A stretch of DNA of 64,000 bases from Onthophagus taurus (taxonomy: Eukaryota > Arthropoda > Insecta > Coleoptera > Scarabaeidae): the NCBI RefSeq assembly GCF_036711975.1, contig NC_091967.1, forward strand, positions 9,052,001-9,116,000, written 5' to 3'. The notes beneath the pieces were generated by a model. The model saw only the letters and a list, made by a program, of their open reading frames with translations, was not told the DNA's origin and ran no database searches. Below are positions 28,863-42,076 of the stretch, piece by piece. Position 1 is the stretch's first letter. Each line of letters begins with the position of its first letter. The translations under genes and the position numbers were made by a program.

Positions 28863-31800
28863 TGAAGTTATAAGTAATATTTCTGGTTATGTTGAACCAA
28901 ACTAAGTTTCCAGGTTAAACAGTCAACTTTGGTTTGAATTTGATGTTTCTTGAGAAATTATTTTTTCCCCAAAACGGATTGAAATGGTGACATGAAACTT
29001 TTTGAGCTTATATACTTCAAACATTCTTCTATTTCTAGTTTAAAGTTTCCAGGATGATAATTGATTCCAATTTTTTTCCAAAATGCTTTAAAATTGAGAA
29101 ATGAAACTTGCTCCAAAAACCTTGGTGATTGTTAGGATTGAAATGGTCAACGTTTGCGTTAACACCTAATTCTTCCACAAGATTATCTTGTCCATCTTTA
29201 ATCATGCTGAAGACCTGGGCAATCATTATTTAAACCACATTCTCCCTCTTTTTCTTTACTTTAGAACTTATCCTAGAAAGAAATTTTCCATACATCCAAA
29301 CAAATGACAAAAAATCGATTTTTTTCTATTGTTTGGATCCCCTACACATTTAACTTGAGATTTACCCTCATGTATTGCACTGGTAAGAGGGGTATACTCT
29401 TTCATATGCACCCTGTTTTGAAAACACGCATTAAAGTGGCATTGTTTGAACTCGAGTGGAAAAAGCTTTAAAAGCCTGTAATAATATACTTATTTACACG
29501 GCACCTAAAATAAATTTTATCATTGTTTTAATTTTGAGTTGAATTTATATGCATTGATAGTTCCGACGTTCGTTGAAATATCGTACCATTAATATGTGTT
29601 GTGTACAAAGTGTATGCCATGCATATTTTATGATGTACCGCGCTTTTACGGTGTAAAACCCGGGAAGTAAAAACGTCGAGAAATTGAAATAAATGCCCCA
29701 ACTTCCTTGGCGTTTATTACCGTCTTTAATTCACAGTGTAAATTAAAGTGTTCTGTACACATCCACATCTACATACTAACATTACATCCATAAATTAAAA
29801 AATTATTTTTTTATATTTGAAATATTTATTGCGTAAGATAAAAAGAGGTCTAAGTTGAACGTTTATTTTCAACTTAGACAAGCATGCACGGCGGCATGCA
29901 TGCTATAACACAAAATCATCGAACCTGAAGAGATATGACGAGTAAAACTAGGAAAAATTTATTTTCACCATGAATGATTTATTACTATCTATAAATATTA
30001 CATTGAAAACATTTTCTAATCATTTTCTTTCATATTTTTTGTTTCCATTTACAAGGAAACAAAAAAAAGGATGCGTAAAAAATTTATCTTATAACATTCC
30101 TTATGAGTGTAACACAGGACGAAGTTATTTCTTATTTTTTTCTTTTATCAAAAACCACAATGCTTCACGAATGTAATGTTAAGAAGAAGAAATATCACCT
30201 TTCAACTTCGTGGGATACAAAATTAGCTACGTTACGCAAATGTCAAGAAGATGGATTGCATCGCGCACGTCGAACACAAGAGCGCGCAAACCTACCCCAG
30301 AAATTGTTTACGTTACCTTCTTTATTGACTAGATTAAAATAGAAACAAAATAAAACAAAATAAATTTTTAGTTGCCAGTATTGATCCAAACGACGACGAC
30401 GACATCAAATAGTTTTAAACTCTATTTCACATAAGTCGATTTGCTCTTAATGGAAACGAACATTGGGATTCATTCGGTTAGAAATCGAATTAACCCACAA
30501 TTAATGTCAAATCAATACAAGCTTTTAAAACGAGTGTCGATTCGATTTAAAATTTTATTATAAAATACGAGTTTTTAACGTGATTTTTATTATGAACGAT
30601 GCACGTTAGTAAAGCAATCCTAATTAATTAAATTAAGTGAGAGTACTTTGTAAATGAAACTACTTGTAAGACTGAACGACATTCTGCAAAGTGATTTAAC
30701 TTTTGCCATTAAACTTTAAGTGGTATTGTAGAATTGGTTTGAAATTGATTTACCTTTCTTTCGAACTGTAACGAATACTTAGAGTATTTCAAGATGAGAT
30801 GTGGCAACTTTTATGTATAACGTTTTTTGCTTTATTACTTTGCGATAAGTTTTGTACTTGAACTGCTTGTAATAGATTTTGTGATGTTCAATTTAATAAA
30901 CATGAAGGCGAATTGGGTGCTGTTAATCGGATTAAAGCTTCCGTAACGTTCCGATTGAAGCTATTTACCGGTAAAACGGGTCCACTTCGAGCTTAAATAC
31001 TACATTGTATTGTGCGAGTTTGCTTTGTTTGGAGGTCATTAATAATAACATAGATGTTTTTGATTGATGTGGTGGTTGTAATTATTATTGAAGTATTAAC
31101 CTATTCACCCAAGATTGTAAAAAAATTCTAAACAAACTGAAACGATATTTCAATTTTAGTTACTAAGAATAAAGTGAACAAACTGTGAGTATCCATCATA
31201 AATAACACTTGTCGATTATCATAACGGCGATTTACACCCCATTAACCACAATGTACGAAAGATGGTATTGTATCACTGTGCTTTATATGTAGTACAATTC
31301 TATTTTTCAGTGTTATACTGATATATTAGTTATGTTATTCTACGTCATTTTGAATTTCCTATTAATTCCACAGAGGGTAAGAACAAACTTTCTTGTGAGT
31401 ATATCGATTAAGTATATAAATTACGACAGCTCTAATTAAAAGTTAACCAACTTTATACACAGATATCTCCGTTAACGCAGAACTATGTCAACACTCAAGT
31501 TATCTAAGGATGTAATAAATATAATATTTTATACAACCTCTAAAATAACTAACGAAAAATGTTCGAAATTATTCCAGTGATATAACATGGCTTTGTCATT
31601 CTGTTTATAAATAAGCATCAATTACCTTAACAATATTAATGACCAGATTTTCTATTACATCATAACAAAATATAAAGTCGTTTTCGTGAGATAAAATGTG
31701 ATATTTATTTCACTGCCAGTCACATTCTTCTCATTGAATCCAGATGCTACTAAATCACAACCTTCTTTAGAAAGACCTCGATGTCTTTTCAGATCAATAA

Positions 31801-32178
31801 ACGTTCTAATTGAAACTGAATTGAGAACGTTTCCGTAAAGGTTGTGTTTAATTTGTCTCTTGGCATTATCCAACATACTTTTATTCATATATTTCTCTTA
31901 TTTCGTTTTATATATTACTTAATTGGAGAAAATAAACTGTTTTTGTTTCTTTAATCAAATTCTGCAACATATTTTATCTCTATCTTCCATTAAAATCTTT
32001 TTTCTGGTTTTGAACGTTGAAATATCAGTATATCTCTTGACATGTATCATGCAAAGAGAGTTGTCCTAAAATAAAATATTAAAAGTCAATACTTTTCTTC
32101 GCTAGACCTGATTTAGCAGGTCTAGCTAGTTTATTGGCCGTCTTATTGCCAATTACGTCTTTGAGCCCAAATAAAGTA
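28863..32178. other. Intergenic or intronic, nothing coding seen
   Basis: AT-rich, no supported gene. The one structure noticed is the foldback at 29848-29905. Confidence 0.5.
29848..29905. repeat. Two adjacent short palindromes
   Basis: GTCTAAGTTGAA (29848-29859) pairs perfectly with 29868-29879 over an 8-nt loop, followed directly by AGCATGC-N-GCATGCATGCT (29880-29903). Stem too short for a typical insect pre-miRNA. Confidence 0.5.
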
Positions 32179-32180
32179 TA

Positions 32181-34392
32181 CAGGGTGTCCCGTTAAGCGT
32201 ACGGAGCGGCTGTATCTCAATAACGGTAAGGCCTAGAGGTTTGGGAAAAAAATCGTTATAAGCAAAGTGGGCAAGAGAAATAGCTGGAAATTATTTTGAA
32301 GTTCGTAATTCGACCGCTAGGGAGCGTAACTGCCATAGAGAAACATAAAATTCCTGCTATCTTAGAAAGTTAGACGATGAGCTATAACTTTGACAACATC
32401 ATTTAGTAGCTTGGATAATACCGCATCGCTTTTGTTTTGCAATATTTTTCATATCTGTCATAATAAGGGAGGGGGAGGCCAATGCGTTTTCAAATGTTTA
32501 CATTTTAATATCTCCTGGACCATTCAACCGATTTGAATATTTTTGGTCTTGTTTGAAAAAGCATTTCATGCTCTTTTAAAAGATATTTTCAGAAAGACCG
32601 CTTGGTTTAAAACAAATAAGCTAGAGGGCGTTATCTGCAGCGGTTACATATTTTTGTGATTTTTGAAAAAAAGTTAAATGGAACGGTACTATTTACTTCA
32701 CAGACCGTTAATCACCATAAAATTTGCTAAATATTAGTGAAAACCGCATCTCGATATCTCCATCCATTCTCGAATTATAAAAGAAAATGTTAAAAATTCG
32801 TATATCTTAATCGGATCAAGTTACCTTAAGAAACAAATAAGAGAGAACAATAATTTTATTATCTAGAACCTTCTAGAACACTTTATCCAAGCTTAGAACT
32901 GCTTCAAAACTACTTTTGAGGTGTGTTGAAAAGCCAACGGATCAATGAAACATTAACAATGATAATAAAACAAAATAAACCAAAACACTTAGAATAACTT
33001 AAATTTTTGGCAAAAATAACTCACTAATGTGCTAAATGCCTTTCATAAACCTCGATGCATTTATTTAATCTAGTTTCGACGAAAAAAAAAGCGCTGCTTA
33101 AGTCTCGGCCCTAGATACGTTTCTACTGGTATTTAGTGTTTTGTCATATTTTCCCTGGTTATTGGTTTTTCTTGAAAAGTCAGGTCGTTTAGTCTACCCA
33201 ATAGATAAAGGGGTGAAAGCAATGTGGGTTTTTCTCGAACCAAGAATGCATATTATGCAAGTTTACATCAGCTTGTGGACAGATGCTTCATGCATCCATA
33301 GCATTTGTGATAAAAGGTTTGGATTTGCCCAAATCATATTTAAAAGTCAATGGTAATAGTTCAGTCTGTTATCATAATCGGTATCTGTTAAGGCCTGATG
33401 TAAAACAACGTGGTGGAGATATTATTCTCTTGAGAACTCTTGTGGACAATTGTTTTCGGAGTTCCCAGATTATGTGGGATCACATTGCGCACCAATATGA
33501 TTTACGAATTCATAGAGATGTCTGAATGGGCTACACGTTGCCAGTTTTCCGTAATCGGTAAGTCAATCTTAAAAACACTTCTAGAGAAAAATGTCTTTCT
33601 TTGTCGTAATTCCATTGCACATTTTTGCCATGCAGTTGCATCGTATTCAAAACATTGAAAATAAATCATCATACGCTCTATCATACGCTTCTGCGTTAGT
33701 AAATGACATGTTTACAGTTACCATGGTTATGTGATTTGCTTTTCTCGATGAGGTAACGAATCCGATTGATGGCACTCGAGTTTTTAACATTTTCTTCTAT
33801 AACTCGAGAACGGGTGGCGATATCGAGATGCGGTTTTCACTAAAATTTAGCAAATTTTAAGGTGACTAAGGGTCTGTGAAGTAAATAGTATCGTTCCATT
33901 TAACTTTTCTTCAAAAATCACAAAAATATGTAATCGCTGCAGATGACGTCTTCTAGCTCATTTTAAAGCAGACGGTCTTACTGAAAATATCTTTAAAAAG
34001 AGCATAAAATGCTCTTTCAAACAACACCGAAAACATTCAAATCGGTTGAATGGTCTAGGAGATATTAAAATGTAAACATATGAAAACGCATTGGCCTCCC
34101 CCTCCCTTATTATGACAGATATGAGAAATATCGCAAAACAAAAGCGATGCGGTATTATCCAAGCTATTAAATGATGTTGTCAAAGTTATAGCGCATCGTC
34201 TAAGTTTCTGAGATAGCGGCAACTTTATGTTTCTCAATGGCAGTTACGCCCCCTAGCGGTCGAATTACGAACTTTAAAATAATTTCCAGCTATTTCTCTT
34301 GGTCACTTTGCTTATAAGGATTTTTTTCCCAAACCTTTTGGCCTTACCGTTCTAGAGATACAGCCGCTCCGTACTCTTAACGGGACACCCTG
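32181..34392 (-). mobile_element. 2.2-kb mariner-like element with ~610-bp inverted repeats
   Basis: Arms ~32181-32800 and ~33775-34392 are inverted copies starting CAGGGTGTCCCGTTAA, flanked by TA on both sides. The ~1-kb core holds a broken minus-strand transposase: MSFTNAEAYDR...IYFQCFEYDA (33690-33580, DUF4817-like helix-turn-helix) and, further along, ANPNLLSQMLWMHEASVHKL with VNLHNMHSWFEKNPH (33340-33200), the region of the first catalytic Asp (here LWMHEA where LWTDEA is usual). Dead copy; the arms are unusually long for this superfamily. Confidence 0.8.
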
Positions 34393-34394
34393 TA

Positions 34395-37300
34395 CTTAAA
34401 GTATCAGAGACACTAAGTACTTAAGCAGATATTAACTATTTTTACTGTTGTCAGTGCTAGCCCACACTGCTTTCTCTTGAAATGATTACAATCATATCTC
34501 GTACAGCCATAGGAAAATTGAACCAATTTCCAGGGAGGTATACGCAATGGTTGACGATATCTCTCTTCTTGCATTTGGAACAATAAAGCAACAACCATCA
34601 CTATTGTACTCTGAAATAAAAAAAAAGTATTGGTATTTTTTTGACAAATAAACATGTTTTGGATTCATTCTCATAGCAAAGAATCTTGCTATTAATTTCA
34701 CTCAAGAATTGCTGAGGATTGTTATAGCAGTTTTAACATAATGTAGAAACAAAATACATTCTTTCTATATCTTATAACTTCCGTACTACTCCTACTACCA
34801 CAAATCACATCAATAAAGTACTTTTTCAAAAAAACTTCTCTTTTTAAAAAATTCATGGAGAAAAAATAATTAAACTCAAGAACGAATAATGAACTCAAGA
34901 AAACAATATAACTTGTTTTATTAATACAAAAAAATATTTAAATTTTTATTCTCACCAGTCTTTTTAAAAAATCCTTACATCTCGTTTTCTTTTAGATTTA
35001 TATTCTTGAATATGGTAAAAATATGTCTTGCATTAGCATCATAATCCGTGGTCGGGCGGTCTCTAAAGAATATGTATATCACAAGCTTTTTGTATAAAAA
35101 TCTGATGTTAGGTCGCGTATGCTGTTTCGGCCTGTCATTTATATACCTTCCGTGGAGACGTCTCTTGCATGCCTCAGCTTTTTACGTAGGAAATAAGGCC
35201 CCTTCAGCGCTTCACGGGCTGTTCGCTGTTCGAAATTGTGTATGATAAAAAAAAGAGTGTGGTCTTAACGATTTCTTAAATAGCTAACATCAGCAAATCT
35301 TGGTTTATAATAATGTTAAATTGTTTTTTAAAAATGTCGTTTGTTTTAAGTAAAAGAATGTTCTAAAAACAAAAAGTATTTTATTGCACACAAAACTATT
35401 GAGACTTTACAATAAATGAAGGCAATTCGGTAAAAGTACGGAGGTCATAAATATTTCCACTCGTTTGCCTTTAGTATTTGTACTCTTTTCTAAAGTACCG
35501 AAATAGAATATTTTATCCATGTATTTGTTACTATAAAAATGTCTCTTAACACCAACTTTTCATGTGACGACACAATTGATATTTTGTTAAATAGCAGTCG
35601 AGTGTAAACGTGAAAGCTTTTCGACGATCGATAACCAAAGTTCTTCGTAAGTGTGGGTGAGTTCATCTTATATCGATTGTACCACATTTTCCTAAAACGT
35701 AGTGGGTATATGTCTTATGTGCGGAGAGTTGACACACTTGAGACGCACTCGACTATTGAATATTTGCTTTCAGTACTCAGTCTAGCTATCTATATCGGTC
35801 TAGAATTTCATTACTCTACAAGCGGCATGCAGGTTATTGGGGTTGCTTGTTATGCGAACTTGAAAAGATGAAAACATTATTAAATTCTGGACGAAAGGTC
35901 GCATTCGTCGTTATTTCTTACAATGTATATGGAAAAATTACTAAAACGAGAAGGTTTCATTAACTAATGCTTGTAGTTAAATATGTAATATGGTGCGAAA
36001 CATATTCATAACAACAGTCTGTTGAGAACGTTGACTCTGGGTACATATGTGACACATAACCGAGCACCGAAGTCATATTACTAGAGTGAATTGCACGTCC
36101 TTCAAGTTCAATTATGTTTAACTGCTTTTCTGGAAGTGTTATTATGTTTAGTGAATTTCTGACACTTATGAGTAATATTATAGCCTAAATTGATTAAAAT
36201 AATAATATAGAATTAATTTTATTCGATGTAATTCAATTAAAATGTAGGCTAAAATTATTAAATTTCATCGAACAATGTTATTAATAAGAAAATGTATAAT
36301 ATATAAATTCCATCCAGTTTCGATAATCGGTTTCTGGTGTTTAATAATTTTGTTTTTACTACTCATATTAATAATTTCATATTAACCGAATTCATGCGAG
36401 CATTAAACAAACATGCCGAGATTAACAATTAAAATACAATATGGTTGTTCAATAAATTTGTACGCGTAAATTAAACAAAAATAATTCCAATTAGATTTAT
36501 AATTATTTTTATAAATTTTACGAACATTACCAAGATTATCGCGAATATGGATATTGAACGCGATTAGAAAGGAATTATTTGTTGTCAGAGGAAGAAGTAG
36601 AACATTAATGTTTTTACATTTTTATCACGCGCAGGCAATTTGTAAAGCTCGAGTGTTCCGCGCGTAGAATTTCCTGAAGTCGAGGATTAAAACTTAAAAC
36701 TGAAATTACCATTTTGCCTTTAGTAGTACGGAATTTTTATTGTTTCTTTTTTAACGACCACACAGTTTTAAACTAAATAAAAGAAACTATACAAAATATT
36801 TTATTTTTATATACAAATAAAACAGTTTGAAGACGCAAGGCTAAACCCGAAACCTTCTAGTTCTAGGGCTAGTGTTAGTTCTAGTTTTAGTTCAATAAAA
36901 ATATACAACAATCTAGTAGTGAATAACAACTAAAATTAGAATTAACACTGAATCTAAAACAAACAACATTTTGAACAATAAAATAGGATTTCACTGTTTA
37001 GTTGACGGTATAAATAAATTAGGTATCATTCCTTGCGTTTTCGAGGTAGTTTTATTCGATTTGCCTCTAAAGCGTCTTCATCTCAGTCGCATTTTTCGCT
37101 CGGTTAATTTAGTTTCTTTCATTGTTCAGCTCTCGCTTGCCATTTTCCATGCTCCTTTTCCGTCTTTCAGCCCTTAAATTGAACCTTTTTTTAATGTAGG
37201 CAACTGCATTCAATAAAAAGAGGGAATCTAAAGGGTATAATGCACTTTTTCTGCACTTCATTGTTAACGTCAATTTATCTTCCAAATTTTATTTTAAAAC

Positions 37301-38050
37301 TTCAACGTTTCTTTACTCCACGAAATAATTGATTTTAATGTGTTAAGTTCGAATGACGCGACTTTTGGAAATTCGAAATTTTGAATAATCGAAATGCCTG
37401 AATTGCTAAACTGTAGATGAAATCCGTTATTGGTTAATGTAGTAGTAATCACGAAACCAAACTTTGTTCCGAATCGGGTAGCTTTATGTGATCGGTTCGG
37501 TTCAGTTCAATACTTTGTAGTTTGCGGATATTGCGTCAAATTTAGGAGGGATTTGGGCACATATTCAAATGTAATTGGAGTGTATTGAACGTTAATAATT
37601 AGTATGATACTATTTTTTTAACTAATTCGTGTGATATTCACCGAAATGAAACATTTAAAACATTCCATTTCGGTGAAGGTTTACTAAAGTAATACTTAAA
37701 CCTGTTAATTATATCATTTTACGGAAATAAAGTGAGAACGAAATTAGACAATCGCTCCTGGTTATAGTAGACTGGTTACGTCGGCCGTGGATAATGGGGG
37801 TATTGATCGAATAATAATACAATTAATCACGCGTGTACGAGTTTACGAGTATACGGATATAATCGAGAATTTTAAGTTAAAACCTTGTTGGCAAAACCTC
37901 ATCAAATATTTACCATATGGTAATATCAGAAAATTAAAATGCATTCACTTCAAATAATCATTTTCATAGGTAGTGAAATCTTAAAGAGTTAATCGATTAC
38001 GACAATAGTTAAATAAAAATTGGGGGGAAATGCGGCGAGTGCAACTATTT
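34395..38050. other. Intergenic or intronic, nothing coding seen
   Basis: AT-rich; short frames are unsupported by codon pattern or splice context. Contains a CTAG-motif repeat at 36833-36960 and a 12-bp-stem hairpin at 37637-37678 (TTCACCGAAATG / CATTTCGGTGAA). Confidence 0.5.
36833..36960. repeat. CTAG-motif dispersed repeat copy
   Basis: AGGCTAAACCCGAAACCTTC followed by TAGTTCTAGGGCTAGTGTTA, inverse orientation of the GK-intron copies, with a weaker downstream copy (AACTAAAATTAGAATTAACA). Confidence 0.6.
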
Positions 38051-38064
38051 ATGCATCTAATTGT

Positions 38065-39335
38065 AAGAGCAAAAGTTAAGAATAAAATTTGCTACAACTT
38101 TTGTTCTAAAAGGTCCAAGTGTTACCATTAAAACCCAGTAAAAGAACGAAACTCACCAAATTTTCATATCTTCGTATTTTTCTCGGTATCTATGCTTTTG
38201 AGAGGAAAAGTATAAGAGAGCAATATTGTTAACAATAAAATTTTCTGCAACTTTTGTTCTAAAAGTTTTTTTTTAAGATATTCCGATTCCCAAGTGTTAT
38301 CATTAACAACTAGTAAAACAACGAAATTCATTAAATTTTCATATTTTGCTCAATATTGACGCATCTAAGAGCAAAAGTGAAAGAGAGCAATATTGTTAAG
38401 AATAAAATTGGCTACAACTTTTATTCCAAAAGTTTTTTTGTAACATGCTCCGATTCTCAAGTGTTTTACCATTAACAGTTAGTAAAGCAATGAAATTCAT
38501 CAAATTTTCATATTTTCTTATTTTTTTCAATATCTATGCATTTGAAAGCAAAAGTGCAACAGAGCAATATTGTTAAGAATAAAATTTGCTACAACTTTTG
38601 TTCTAAAAGTTTTTTTTTAACATGCTCCAATTCCCAAGTGTTAGCATTAACTGGTAAAACAACGAAATTTATTAAATTTTCACATTTTCGTATTTTGCTC
38701 AATATTGACGCATCTAAGAGCAAACGTGAAAGACAGCAATATTGTTAAGAATAAAATTTGCTACAACTTTTATTTCAAAAGTTTGTTTGTAACATGCTCC
38801 GATTCTCAAGTGTTTTACCATTAACAGTTAGTAAAGCAATGAAATTCATCAAATTTTCATATTTTCTTATTTTTTTCAATATCTATGCATTTGAAAGCAA
38901 AAGTGCAAGAGAGCAATATTGTTAAGAATAAAATTTGCTACAACTTTTGTTCTAAAAGTTTTTTTTTAACATGCTCCAATTCCCAAGTGTTACCATTAAC
39001 TTGTAAAACAACGAAATTTATTAAATTTTCACATTTTCGTATTTTGCTCAATATTGACGCATCTAAGAGCAAACGTGAAAGACAGCAATATTGTTAAGAA
39101 CAAAATTTGCTACAACTTTTATTCCAAAGGTTTTTTTGTAACATATTCCGATTCCCCAGTGTTACCATTAACAACAAGTAAAACAACGAAATTCATCAAA
39201 TTTTCATATTTTCGTATTTTGCTCAATATTGACGCATTTGAGAGCAAAACTGAAAGAGATCAATATTGTTAAGAATAAAATTTGCCACAACTTTCATTCC
39301 AAAGGTTTTTTTGTAACATCCTCCGATTCCTCAAT
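38065..39335. repeat. ~174-bp satellite in a 349-bp dimeric higher-order array
   Basis: About 7.3 monomers anchored on GCAATATTGTTAAGAATAAA at 38219, 38387, 38564, 38736, 38913 and 39085 (a GATCAATATT variant near 39260). Spacing alternates 177 and 172 bp. Two subtypes alternate: CTATGCATTTGAAAGCAAAA versus TGACGCATCTAAGAGCAAA. The dimers at 38536 and 38885 are almost identical. Short frames here are repeats of one another, not genes. Confidence 0.9.
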
Positions 39336-41450
39336 GTTACTAACTTTATATTTAAACCTACCGATTTTTTACCGTTGATTTTACTGATATTTCGTCAACA
39401 TAGGTTGAAAGGTAAAATTATAATGTATACAAAGTTACGAGATTAGAATTGAAACAATACTAATCAAACGGAAATTTAAATGTGTGAACAATAGCTTTCC
39501 CAATGTAGTTCAATTAACTGTTGATACACGACCGTTCAAATATGACTTGTTTGAAAACAACTAGATTAGATCGTTAGTGCTTTGCATAGGACGTGATTCC
39601 CTATATGTTCTCTAGTAGATGTTTGCAAGTGCATTAAATTAGATTAAAATATAAATACAAATCGGTACTTAAGATTTATTGCATAAAGAAACCGTTATTG
39701 ATCAAAGATGTAAATACCTTTTAAATAAATGACCAACTTATTTGACGAAACCTATTTTTCTTTTTAGCTAGTGGACGAGAAAGGACAATATCGGGAAATA
39801 GAATTCGTTCAGGAATGTAATACCCTGAGAGGTTACCGCGTACAAAATTCTATTGATTGTTACAAATAACACCTGCTACCCAAAAAATTGCTGAATAGAT
39901 TTTTATACCGATTAATATTCATTTAGATATTATCACTTCGATTATAACTATATTTATTGGAACGTCTTTTATCACAGCAAACAAAAATCCATCTAAAAGT
40001 TCTTATCGCCATTATGAGACTCTTCCTATTGCTCGTTTTCCTAACCTACTTCCGACCAGTTGAACTTTTCCCGGCGAATCTTATTCTATAGCGACTCATT
40101 TTTCCCTCTTCAAAAGTGTTTGCTGATAAACTAATCTCAGTCTAAAAATAATTACCTTCACGTTGGCCACTCGACTCCAATAAAACGTCGAGATCAGAGT
40201 GGTTTTTACTCGCCACCGGATCGTGGAATTGTTGGTATTCCTTAATTACAGTGCGGTCGCAACTTTTATTAAATTCAATGCCAAAAAGGTTTTCTTTTTG
40301 AGCAAGTATTACGCTCCGACGGCTAATTTGGATTAAAAGTAGAGGTATTGAGTATAATTAAAGTCAAGAAAAAGTTTCTGAAAGTTCGCAATAGAAACTG
40401 AAACGAATTTTTTTCGATCGTACAAAGTTGTATTTAGCATATTCATTAATTATTTTTTAATGACTTTGTTAAAAAAAACATTAATAAAAATTTAATTATA
40501 TCCATAGTTTCAGAGAACATTCTCTGAAAATTAATAAAGTTAAGATCAATAAATTGCAGCCGAGAGTTGGTGGTCTTAGCGGTTGTGCTTTAATTACCTT
40601 GCAGGAAGTTGAGGATGTAATTAACACCTATTTTTCAACGATATCTTTACAAGTTTATTTATTTTTTGCTATGGTGTTGCATTAATTCCTTACCGCGTTA
40701 AAGTCTTCATTTTATCTTAGATATCCGAACGATTTTATTATTCATGTCAGCTACCTATTCAATAAATTTAAATGCATGTATAATCAACCCAATTAAATTT
40801 GAGGTATTAGAATAGAAGAAGCTGATATACCGAATGGTATATTAACTAAATTAAGACAGTCGTCCGCCGTTGTGAATGTATAATTAAGTATAGTCCTGTA
40901 TATATAGAGATTTAGTAGCAAAAGGGTTAGGTCAGCACAGGGTCGACAATATATTCTGCAAATTAATTTTATTCAGGCTGCGTTTATACCGTTCCCAAGC
41001 AGCGTCGCCTAATTTTATTACGTTAATAAATAATAACGCTGTTTACACTTGAACCGGGGAAATGGTGTAACTTTATTAGTTCTATCGATCGGGCGGCAGC
41101 AACGTAATTATTAAAAGTTTCAGTTTTAAACGTACCCCCCAACCGGAACAGTTGTCCGAGTTCGGTAGAAAGTCCAGAAATAAATCGTCAATACGTGGAC
41201 TCCACGATATCAGCTGCAAGTTTTCCAACTTTTAATTGGAACACTTCTTGCAACTTACGATCGGGTAGACATGTTATTTTCGAAAAATATAGGTTACTCC
41301 TATCGTTATATTCGCACAGGTACCAAACCTCCTTATTTATTAATTGTGTTATCAAGTGAAACTTTATTGCTTGCTTAACCAATTTACTTCTTATAAACAA
41401 ACAATTATAATGAAATGATAGTTTTACGGTTAAGTTGTATTACGATTGGA
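39336..41450. other. Intergenic or intronic, nothing coding seen
   Basis: AT-rich sequence without supported frames or clear repeats. Confidence 0.45.
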
Positions 41451-41935
41451 TTCGGTCACTTCGGGGTAGCTTGATAGGTTTAGGGGTTAAGTATCGAGTT
41501 AGGATGGGTTAATATGAAGTTAGGTTGGCTTCGTTAGTGGTTGGGTTGCTTTGGAAGTTATTTAGCTTACTTGTGAATTAACTGGTTTGCTTTGGGGTGA
41601 AGTTGGGTTGGTTTGAAGTTGACATGACGGTTCAATTTTGATCTGCACTGAGAAGAGGTTGCTTTAGAAATGGATTGCCATGCTTTGTAATTCGACTACT
41701 TTGTGATAGAGTTGCTTTGGAGTTGGATGGGATTAGATTGATTTGCTTTAGAATTAGGTTGGATTGATTTGAATTGATTTGTGGTTGGGTTCAGTTCTTT
41801 GCACCACAACTCCATTTTGATCTGCTATGATAATAGATTGGCAAGATTTAGAATTGGGTTACTTTGTGGTAGAGCTACTTTGGAGTGGGTTAGTTTGCTT
41901 CGGAATTGCCATAGTTTTATTTGCAGAAGAATTCG
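41450..41935. repeat. GGTTGG/TTTG minisatellite
   Basis: Degenerate short units such as GGTTGGGTTGCTTTGGAAGTT repeat with strong G/T strand bias through the segment. Confidence 0.7.
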
Positions 41936-41977
41936 TAGTTTCAGAAGTTGTTAATAAAAAAAACGGTATTCCAAGCA

Positions 41978-42076
41978 TGATACAAAAAAACTTTTAGAAC
42001 AAAAGTTGTAGTAAATTTTATCCTTTATACATTGCTCTGTAACACTTTTGCTCTCAGCTGCATTAATTTCGAAAAT
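41978..42076. repeat. Inverted fragment of the 174-bp satellite
   Basis: CTTTTAGAACAAAAGTTGTA followed by a segment ending CACTTTTGCTCTCAG is the reverse complement of the 38-39 kb monomer, isolated ~2.7 kb away. Confidence 0.75.

Noticed and set aside
29848..29879. Possible microRNA hairpin
   Set aside because: Stem only 12 bp; insect pre-miRNAs have ~22-bp or longer stems.
30103..30342. 79-aa Lys/Arg-rich frame
   Set aside because: No recognised domain, no upstream or downstream exon of matching phase.
33141..33525. Plus-strand frames inside the long-TIR element
   Set aside because: They are antisense to the transposase relic read on the minus strand.
38536..39272. Three similar 70-72 aa frames in a row
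   Set aside because: Satellite monomers read in one frame, not a gene family.
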